Positions 58,501 through 64,000 of a stretch of DNA of 64,000 bases are shown piece after piece. The notes beneath the pieces were generated by a model. It had not been told where the DNA came from. It did not search any database and worked only from the letters and a program-made list of their open reading frames with translations. Positions within the stretch are counted from its first letter, which is position 1. Every line of letters begins with the position of its first letter. The translations under genes and the position numbers were made by a program. The DNA is from Corynebacterium heidelbergense. GTDB lineage: Bacteria > Actinomycetota > Actinomycetes > Mycobacteriales > Mycobacteriaceae. The stretch is from NCBI RefSeq assembly GCF_028609845.1, contig NZ_CP063191.1, positions 124,001 through 188,000 on the forward strand, in the 5' to 3' direction.

Positions 58501-60669
58501 CTCAAGCGGGATGAGCCGGACGCCCAGACCGTGTTGCGCGCAGTGGGGCAGCTGTACGTCTGCGGTGCGGACGTGGACTTCACGGCCATCGCCGGGGCAG
58601 GGGAGTATGCTCCCGTGCCCGGGGTGCGGTGGCGCAATCAGCACTTCTGGACCCAAGCCCGCCCCGCGGCGCACCGCGATCGGGGGATGATCGGCAACCG
58701 GGTGGACCTGCCCGACGGGCGGGTGGCTTTCTCCGTTGCAGCGCAGAAGGTGCCCTCCCTGCTGACTCTGGCCAGCTCTGTCGCCGACGTCCTGGCGGGC
58801 GCCGATACCGCCAATGCCGCCGAGACCGCCGGCTCCCCTGTGGTCCGGGAGGCTTCCGGCCTGCCCCCGGCCGGGCAGCTCAGCGTGCTGGCTACCCCCA
58901 CGGTGGGGGGCTGGGCAATCTCCGTGCATGGTGCTGCCGAGGAGGGCGCGTTCACCCTGGCGGGGGAGGCCTTCATCCCCACCTCCGGGGCATCTGCCCA
59001 GTCCGGTGCCGTGGAGTCCGGCGCCGTCGGGGGCGCTGTTTCTTCTTCGATTGGGGACGCCACCTCCCCCAGCGCCTCCACCACCTCCGCTACCAGTCCC
59101 ACCTCCAGCGGGCCGGAGAGTAGCGAACCCACCTCTTTTGCGGCGAGCGCGGCCGCGGCGGAACCCGGCCGGTGGAGCCCGGAGTCCGGGGAGAGCGTAG
59201 GGGATCGCCTGCGGTCCATCATCAGCGAGTCCATGGGATACGACGCCGACGATCTGCCCGGCGAGCTTCCCCTTATCGACCTTGGCCTGGATTCCCTTAT
59301 GGGAATGCGGATCAAAAACCGCGTGGAGCATGCCTTCAACATCCCCCAATTGCAAGTCCAGGCCCTGCGAGACGGGTCGGTGGACGACGTCATTCGGATG
59401 GTGGAGCAGGCCGTCGCGGAGCAGGGTGTTTCGGCGCAGACCGCCGCGGAGCAACCCGCCCCGGCACCGGCCATCACAGATGAGGGCGCAGGTGGACAGG
59501 AGCGCGAGGTCCCGGAGGTGGCGTCCCCAAGGAATAACACCGCAGGCCAGCAGCCAGAGACCACCGCCACCGCCAGGGTGGCCCCCCGGGACGCCTCCGA
59601 GCGCCTGGCCTTCGGAACCTGGGCGAAGATCACCGGATCCGCGCTGCCGGGGGTGACCGCGCCGCTGCCGGAGATCGACGAACCCACCGCCGCGGCCCTG
59701 GCTGAACGCCTGGGGGAGCGCTCCGGGGCGGACATCACCGCCGCCGATGTGCAACGCGCGGGAACACTCGCGGACCTGGCCAGCCTCGTCCGGGACAGCC
59801 TGGAAACGGAGGTGGACGGCAACATCCGCGTCCTCCGGGAACGCCGCGACGGCGGGGAGCAACGCCCCAGCCCTGCGGTGTTCGTGTTCCACCCGGCGGG
59901 CGGATCCTCGGCAGTATTCCAGCCGCTAGCCCGGCGACTACCCGCCCACGTCCCCGTCTACGGGGTGGAGCGGCGCGAGGGTGCCTTCACCGAACGGGCC
60001 GCCAGCTATGTTCCGGACATCCAACGGCTCGCTGCAGGCAAGCCGGTGATCCTCGTGGGCTGGTCCTTCGGCGGTGCGCTGGCGATGGAGGTGGCCCACC
60101 AACTGCGCGCGCTGGACGGGGCGACGCCCGTCGAGATCCAGCGGATCGTGTTGTTGGACACCGTGCAGCCACGCCACCCGGCCCCAGACACGCCGGAGGA
60201 GATGCACGCCCGCTGGGATCGCTACGCCCAGTTCGCCAACCGCACTTACGGGTTGAACCTCGCCGTGCCCCACGACCTGCTGGACCAACAGGGCGAGCAG
60301 GTGATGATGGACATGTTCCAGCAGATGCTCAGCTCCCCGGAACTGGCCGGTGGGCTGGGGCTGCCCGCAGGAGTGCTAGAACACCAGCGAGCCAGCTTCG
60401 TGGACAACCGTATCCTGGAGGGCCTGGACTTCACTAGCTGGGAAGACGTCGCCGCGCCGGTGACCCTGTTCCGAGCCAGCAAGATGCACGACGGGGCCAT
60501 CGAGCTGGAACCGGCCTACCGAGACGTCGCCGAGGACGGCGGGTGGTCCGCCATCGTGGAGGACCTGGAGATCATCCACCTGGATGGGGACCACCTGGCC
60601 ATCGTGGACGAACCGGACATCGGGACCATCGGAGACGTGATCACCCGCCACATCCAGGCGGGCAGCTAG
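55528..60669 (+). CDS. pks13: Polyketide synthase Pks13 (mycolate condensation)
   Basis: This 1713-residue type I synthase joins two fatty chains to the mycolic beta-ketoester. Domains in order are: N-terminal carrier (FGLSSRD, pantetheine Ser46), ketosynthase from about 118 with Cys287 in DTACSSSLVAIHH, EAHGTGT and NFGHTEAAAG; acyltransferase from about 690 with Ser776 in GQSMGEIAAAYA; second carrier (Ser1256 in LGLDSLMGMRI); C-terminal thioesterase with Ser1513 in GWSFGGALAME. There is no ketoreductase or dehydratase. Long Ala/Ser/Thr-rich linkers separate the acyltransferase, second carrier and thioesterase. It needs FadD32 and the acyl-CoA carboxylase encoded next to it. Start ATG 55528 is clear. 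Confidence 0.97.
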   Translation: MADKQAPPTTVSQMREWLRTWVANTTGIPVEDVGEHRLLEEFGLSSRDVVVLSGDLERLTGKRLDATVAYEYNTVAALADYLITGGQGVGRSALASNPMGQNLGAHTPRGGSVDPDDRDIAIVGMAARYPGAEDLQQMWDMLLGSRAGIGDLPEGRWSEYEGDEAMRRRMAQARLTGGYLPDLAGFDAEFFGLSPVEATNMDPQQRILLQLTWEALEHAHIPANTLRGRNVGVFVGTTNNDYAMLIAGDSEQAHPYALTGNSTAVVANRLSYVFDFRGPSVAMDTACSSSLVAIHHAVRSLRDGDSAVAVAAGVNLLASPFATVAFSELGVLSPTGAIRAFSEDADGIVRSDGAGVVILKRLGDAKRDGDDIYAVIKGSAVNSDGRSNGLTAPNPDAQVDVLRAAYADAGVDPGTVDYVEAHGTGTILGDPIEATALGAVLGQGRTEREPTLLGSVKTNFGHTEAAAGVAGVMKVALAMREGLVPPSLNYSGPNPYIDFAGQHLEVVEDAREWPEYSGHPVAGVSGFGFGGTNAHVVIVAPDAAAPKTSADTAARDSEREDAARQDRRPAFSPDSGASALLPVSGMLPSRRREAAESVRDWLAQHSSADLGAVARTLAGRNHGRSRGVVLATDHDGAVEGLTRLAEGRTGESRSGDGSTGEGHTSEGHPATFPALALAQDAPATMGAVWVFSGFGSQHPAMATELLAASPAFADSIAAMDAIVTRESGWSILEKIRAGDQRYDTESAQVGITCIQMALVDLLRHMGVTPAAVVGQSMGEIAAAYAAGGLSREDALLVACHRSRLMGELEAQTPEDKQGAMAVVELSAEQVEELTSQHGELAGVEPAVFASPGMTTVGGPRPAVSALVERVSESGSFARMLPVKGAGHTSMLDPILGELSFEIEGIEALPLQVPLYSTVDPGRVYQPGEVAHEADYFIRCTRQPVHLEQAVGQQFKEGYTTLVEFSPHPVALMPVLQVGAAHGVVEPTALHLLKRDEPDAQTVLRAVGQLYVCGADVDFTAIAGAGEYAPVPGVRWRNQHFWTQARPAAHRDRGMIGNRVDLPDGRVAFSVAAQKVPSLLTLASSVADVLAGADTANAAETAGSPVVREASGLPPAGQLSVLATPTVGGWAISVHGAAEEGAFTLAGEAFIPTSGASAQSGAVESGAVGGAVSSSIGDATSPSASTTSATSPTSSGPESSEPTSFAASAAAAEPGRWSPESGESVGDRLRSIISESMGYDADDLPGELPLIDLGLDSLMGMRIKNRVEHAFNIPQLQVQALRDGSVDDVIRMVEQAVAEQGVSAQTAAEQPAPAPAITDEGAGGQEREVPEVASPRNNTAGQQPETTATARVAPRDASERLAFGTWAKITGSALPGVTAPLPEIDEPTAAALAERLGERSGADITAADVQRAGTLADLASLVRDSLETEVDGNIRVLRERRDGGEQRPSPAVFVFHPAGGSSAVFQPLARRLPAHVPVYGVERREGAFTERAASYVPDIQRLAAGKPVILVGWSFGGALAMEVAHQLRALDGATPVEIQRIVLLDTVQPRHPAPDTPEEMHARWDRYAQFANRTYGLNLAVPHDLLDQQGEQVMMDMFQQMLSSPELAGGLGLPAGVLEHQRASFVDNRILEGLDFTSWEDVAAPVTLFRASKMHDGAIELEPAYRDVAEDGGWSAIVEDLEIIHLDGDHLAIVDEPDIGTIGDVITRHIQAGS

Positions 60670-60683
60670 GGGAGGCCGCGAGG

Positions 60684-62327
60684 GTGAGTAATACAAGCGC
60701 AGATAAGGACAACACGTCCGTGACGGATGAAGGAGCAACTGCCACGTCGGCTGCGGCTGGGGGCGCAGCGCTGGGAGCGGCTGCCGGCTCTACGGCACAG
60801 AAGATCGCCGAGCTCAACCGGCGGCTGGAACAGGCCCAGGATCCCGGCTCGGAGAAGGCCAAGGCTAAGCGGGACGAAGCCGGGCTGAGCACCCCCCGGC
60901 AGCGCATTGACGCCCTGGTGGACGAGGGCAGCTTCATGGAGATCGGCGCCCTCGGGCAGGCCCCCGGGGACCCCACAGCCCCTTATGGCGACGGCGTGGT
61001 CACCGGCTACGGACGAATCAACGGCCGACCCGTCGCGGTGTATGCCCACGACAAATCCGTGTACGGCGGGAGCGTGGGGGAGACCTTTGGCAAAAAGGTG
61101 TGCGAGGTCATGGACATGGCCGCCCGCACCGGGTGCCCCATCATCGGCATTAACGATTCCGGCGGTGCCCGCATCCAGGACGCGGTGACATCCCTGGCGA
61201 TGTACTCGGAGATTGCGAGTCGCCAGATCCCGCTGTCCGGGCAGAGCCCGCAGATCTCCATCCTGTTGGGGCCCTCCGCGGGCGGGGCCGTGTACGCACC
61301 GATCATCACGGACTTCGTCATCGCTGTGGAGGGGCGCACCCAGATGTTCGTCACCGGGCCGGCCGTGATCGAGTCCGTGACCGGGGAGAAGATTTCCATG
61401 GAGGAGCTCGGTGGGGCCCGGCAGCAGGCCCGCAACGGCAACGTCTCTCACGTCGCGGTCAGCGAGGAGGAGGCCTTCAACTACGTGAAGGACCTCGTGG
61501 ACTTCCTGCCATCCTCCGCCTTCGACGATCCCCCGGAGTTCTGGGCCCCCGGCGACGAGATCACCGAGCAGGACCTCGAGCTGAACCACGTCATTCCAGA
61601 TGATCCCAACGCGGGTTACGACATCATGGAGGTGCTCACCCGCATCTTCGATGATGACAACGTGTTGGAGATCCAGGACGATTACGGGCCGAACGTCACC
61701 ACGGCCTTCGCCCGTATCGACGGCAAAACCGTGGGGGTGGTGGCCAACCAGCCCATGGTCTTGGCGGGGTGCCTGGACGCGGACGCTGCGGAGAAGGCCG
61801 CTCGGTTCATTCGCATCTGCGATGCCTACAACATCCCCATCGTCTTCGTCACCGACACCCCCGGTTACATGCCGGGCTCGGAGCAGGAACGCGCGGGCTT
61901 AATCCACCGCGGGGCCAAGCTAGCCTTCGCGCTGGCGGAGGCCAGTGTTCCTAAACTCACGGTGATCGTACGAAAAGCCTTCGGTGGGGGTTACGCCGTT
62001 ATGGGCAGTAAGAACATGGGGGCGGATGTGAACTTCGCCTGGCCCACGGCACAGATCGCCGTCATGGGGGCGGAGGCCGCCGTGCTCATGATGAAGGGCA
62101 AGGAGCTGGCCGCGATGCCCCCGGAGAAGCGGTCGGCGGCGAAGAAGATGTTCCTGGACTTCTACAACGCCAACATGACCAGCCCCTATGTCGCCGCCGA
62201 GCGGGGCTACCTGGACGGGGTGATCGTGCCCGAGGAGACGCGGGTGCGCCTGCGCCAGGCCCTCCGGCAATTGCGTGGTAAGCGGGTGGTGGACTCGACG
62301 AAGAAGCACAACATCCTTCCCATGTAG
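60684..62327 (+). CDS. accD4: Acyl-CoA carboxylase beta subunit (AccD3/AccD4-type)
   Basis: This 547-residue carboxyltransferase subunit carboxylates a long-chain acyl-CoA to the extender unit used by Pks13. An unusual Ala/Gly/Ser/Thr-rich start of about 35 residues precedes KIAELNRRLEQAQD. Core motifs include SVYGGSVGETFGKKV, GINDSGGARIQDAV, GPSAGGAVYAPIITDF and TDTPGYMPGSEQE, typical of biotin-dependent carboxyltransferases. The GTG start at 60684 has GGGGAGG upstream and lies 15 bases after the pks13 stop, so the genes are cotranscribed. The same gene is accD3 in C. glutamicum and accD4 in M. tuberculosis. Confidence 0.94.
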   Translation: MSNTSADKDNTSVTDEGATATSAAAGGAALGAAAGSTAQKIAELNRRLEQAQDPGSEKAKAKRDEAGLSTPRQRIDALVDEGSFMEIGALGQAPGDPTAPYGDGVVTGYGRINGRPVAVYAHDKSVYGGSVGETFGKKVCEVMDMAARTGCPIIGINDSGGARIQDAVTSLAMYSEIASRQIPLSGQSPQISILLGPSAGGAVYAPIITDFVIAVEGRTQMFVTGPAVIESVTGEKISMEELGGARQQARNGNVSHVAVSEEEAFNYVKDLVDFLPSSAFDDPPEFWAPGDEITEQDLELNHVIPDDPNAGYDIMEVLTRIFDDDNVLEIQDDYGPNVTTAFARIDGKTVGVVANQPMVLAGCLDADAAEKAARFIRICDAYNIPIVFVTDTPGYMPGSEQERAGLIHRGAKLAFALAEASVPKLTVIVRKAFGGGYAVMGSKNMGADVNFAWPTAQIAVMGAEAAVLMMKGKELAAMPPEKRSAAKKMFLDFYNANMTSPYVAAERGYLDGVIVPEETRVRLRQALRQLRGKRVVDSTKKHNILPM

Positions 62328-62650
62328 GTAGTGGGGCCTAGGCCGGCGTCGCATCCATCAGCGGGCGCGGATTGTCTGCGGCCCAAGTCCACTAAGGCAC
62401 GGCAACACCTTGGGGGGTAGTTCCAGGCGAATGCCCCCAGTTATCCGTAACAAACCCATGAATCGAACAGTTAGTTTGTGTGAAAAATGTGAAGTCGTCC
62501 ACGCCCAGGGGTCCTGTGCCCTATCGTCAGGCGTTGGAACCACTGATGGTCCGAGCTGAACAACAGCCACAGGTGTACGGTTGCTAGCTCTGAAGTCAAG
62601 ACCGCTCGAGGGATTATGGGCACCAGCTCAAGAAAGGAGAGTTCTCTAGT
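62328..62650 (+). other. 323-base intergenic region after accD
   Basis: No convincing gene is seen. A 33-codon frame near 62459 with a CxxC pattern lacks a ribosome-binding site. No strong terminator is visible after accD. From about 62430 onward base composition falls from the local 62-65% G+C to roughly 50%, and the next gene stays in that range, so this gap marks a composition boundary. AAGGAGAG near 62633-62640 is a ribosome-binding site for the following gene. Confidence 0.6.
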
Positions 62651-64000
62651 ATGCTATCGAAGGTGTTGAAGAAAAAAAGGCTGCAAGACGCGTATTACAC
62701 CCTCGAAGGGCTAGCCGTAGAGGGTTACGCTATACTCACTGGCCTTTGGGGAGTCCTCAATTCGGGCATGGTGGTCCGCACGGGCGGCTTGAAGATGAAA
62801 AAGGAACTTGTCGTCACGGTTTTGCGGTATGGTTTCACTGCTGCTCGACAGGTTCGTTACGCCGCGGAAGCCGCGCCAAACAAAGTGGCGATCATCGACG
62901 ACTTGGGTCAAGTGACATACAAAGAGATGCGCGATGACGTGATGGCTTTGTCTCGATCTCTATGCCAGCAGGGATATGGGAAAGGAACCAATATTGCGGT
63001 CATGCTTCGGAATAGTCGCGTGCCGATCTATATGCTTGGCGCTAAAGGCTTCATCGGGGCGAATATCTTCCTGTTCAATGTCGCCGCATCATCGAGCCAA
63101 CTTGTAAAGTCCATCGAAGAATACGGAATAGACCTCCTTGTACTCGACGAAGAGTTCGTCGAGCTGCTTCCATCGGATTTCGATTACTGCAATGTGATGA
63201 TCGGTCATGCAGATGATCTTTCCAACCCGCGGACTGATCATCGTGACTGGTTGACTTTTCAGCAACTTATCGAACGAGCTCCCGGATCCGGAGAACAGAA
63301 GCTGCCCATCCGGCCGAAAGAAGGGCCAATTACCATCATGAGCTCAGGCACCTCGGGCACTCCGAAGGGAGTTGTCCATCGGGAGCCGATAGCTCCCACA
63401 CCTGTAGCGGATATCGCGAAAAGAATCCCGTGGCGGTCGGAGATAATCATCCAGCAATCAGCCAGCATTTTCCACTCGTGGGGCTGGGCGAATATCAACA
63501 TAGCTATGGCCCACAGGGCTACAGTGATTCTGAGGCGCCACTTTAATCCGGAACAAGCAATGGATGATCTCGCGGAGTTTAGACCGGAAGGAATCGTGAC
63601 CTCCCCGATTTTTATCAAGGAGCAGTTGCGAGTTGCGTTGGATCGCGATAGTGATGTTTCCAGTGTTAAGTTTGTGGTTTCGTCGGGAAACGCGCTACAT
63701 GCAGATTTGGCAAGTAGCTTAATCGCCAAGTTTGGCCCGATTGTGAGCAATCTTTACGGGTCGACTGAAAACTCTGTATGTACCATTGCTACCGCGGACG
63801 ACGTCGCGAATAGGCCGGAGACAGTCGGCAAGCCCTTGAGGTGCGTACGGATGAGGGTTTTGGATGACCAGGGGAGAGTCCTACCCCCGAACGTGCCAGG
63901 GAAGATTCATTGCAGAGGTGCGATGTCAATGCGTCGGTACGCCCTAGAACGCGACCGAGAAAAGATGGTCGTGAGAAGAGGATTGATGGAAATTGGCGAT
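62651..64000 (+). CDS. Acyl-CoA ligase (FadD family), 3' end outside window
   Basis: An open frame from ATG 62651 runs to the window edge, 450 codons. It is an AMP-forming acyl-CoA ligase: the P-loop SSGTSGTPKG lies at residues 231-240, IFHSWGWANINIAM follows, then LYGSTEN and the final GLMEIGD near the catalytic Asp. The N-terminus (MLSKVLKKKRLQDAYYT) is a basic and hydrophobic extension of about 75 residues before the AMP-binding domain, as in mycobacterial FadD2/FadD12-like proteins. Codon use is clearly more A/T-rich than in accD and pks13. The substrate is unknown; a fatty or mycolic acid activated for envelope lipid is plausible. The C-terminal domain is outside the window. Confidence 0.9.
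   Translation, partial: MLSKVLKKKRLQDAYYTLEGLAVEGYAILTGLWGVLNSGMVVRTGGLKMKKELVVTVLRYGFTAARQVRYAAEAAPNKVAIIDDLGQVTYKEMRDDVMALSRSLCQQGYGKGTNIAVMLRNSRVPIYMLGAKGFIGANIFLFNVAASSSQLVKSIEEYGIDLLVLDEEFVELLPSDFDYCNVMIGHADDLSNPRTDHRDWLTFQQLIERAPGSGEQKLPIRPKEGPITIMSSGTSGTPKGVVHREPIAPTPVADIAKRIPWRSEIIIQQSASIFHSWGWANINIAMAHRATVILRRHFNPEQAMDDLAEFRPEGIVTSPIFIKEQLRVALDRDSDVSSVKFVVSSGNALHADLASSLIAKFGPIVSNLYGSTENSVCTIATADDVANRPETVGKPLRCVRMRVLDDQGRVLPPNVPGKIHCRGAMSMRRYALERDREKMVVRRGLMEIGD

Noticed and set aside
57268-59892. 874-codon minus-strand frame inside pks13
   Set aside because: It lies entirely within pks13, whose domains and active-site residues are intact. The antisense frame is Gly/His/Arg-rich with no recognisable motif.
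62459-62560. 33-codon frame with a CxxC motif after accD
   Set aside because: It has no ribosome-binding site or promoter, is very short, and lies in a gap with no sign of coding bias.

Overview
The window is a 64 kb piece of a Corynebacterium-type chromosome (order Mycobacteriales, mycolate-producing branch). Three things point there: the 16S/23S sequences, the high G+C content of most genes, and a near-complete cell-envelope cluster (glf, glfT2, PAP2 phosphatase, ubiA, two mycolyltransferases, a Culp6-like cutinase, fadD32, pks13, accD4) in the order known from Mycobacterium tuberculosis and C. glutamicum. The ldh, pheA, serS and LCP gene neighbourhood also fits C. glutamicum. I cannot name the species from sequence alone. 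An intact pks13/fadD32/accD set argues for a mycolate-positive species.

Layout. Positions 1-4630 hold the 3' half of a 16S gene, a G/T-rich spacer, the complete 23S and 5S genes and a strong terminator. Positions 4783-12167 hold a pseudouridine synthase, a tiny gene with a promoter that predicts a leaderless mRNA, a two-domain universal stress protein, a TetR regulator, a second YidC, Lsr2, a Tat-exported PhoD phosphatase and a small charged protein. Positions 12271-29672 are housekeeping: a RecB/Cas4-like Fe-S nuclease, msrA, sodA divergent from ldh, a patatin, a glycerophosphodiesterase, an LCP ligase, a CPBP protease, pheA, a histidine phosphatase, a minimal zincin, a septum-formation protein, serS, an acyltransferase and a HAD phosphatase. 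Positions 29750-31967 carry two tandem paralogous Cys-rich membrane-anchored proteins of unknown function, followed by a PGPGW membrane protein and glf.

Between glf and glfT2, which are neighbours in M. tuberculosis, lies an accessory block (about 33.85-43.9 kb). It holds a sortase-assembled pilus locus: a vWA tip adhesin, a major pilin, a class C sortase and a minor pilin. Beyond these are a frameshifted LssY_C membrane gene and an ArsC-like phosphatase. The tip adhesin is split by one in-frame amber codon, with open frame on both sides. The core envelope cluster resumes at 44 kb and runs to 62.3 kb. The arabinosyltransferase gene aftB, expected between ubiA and the first mycolyltransferase, is absent; only 221 bp remain there. 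The window ends inside a lower-G+C acyl-CoA ligase gene.

How the genes work together: Glf and GlfT2 build the galactan. The PAP2 phosphatase and UbiA make the decaprenyl-phospho-arabinose precursor, and an LCP protein probably ligates arabinogalactan to peptidoglycan. FadD32, AccD and Pks13 make corynomycolate, and the two mycolyltransferases attach it outside the membrane. The pilus block would place a covalently anchored adhesive fibre on the same envelope.

I did not find a convincing wholly new system. The strongest points for a second look are the broken tip adhesin, the missing aftB, the leaderless micro-gene and the paralogous Cys-rich pair.
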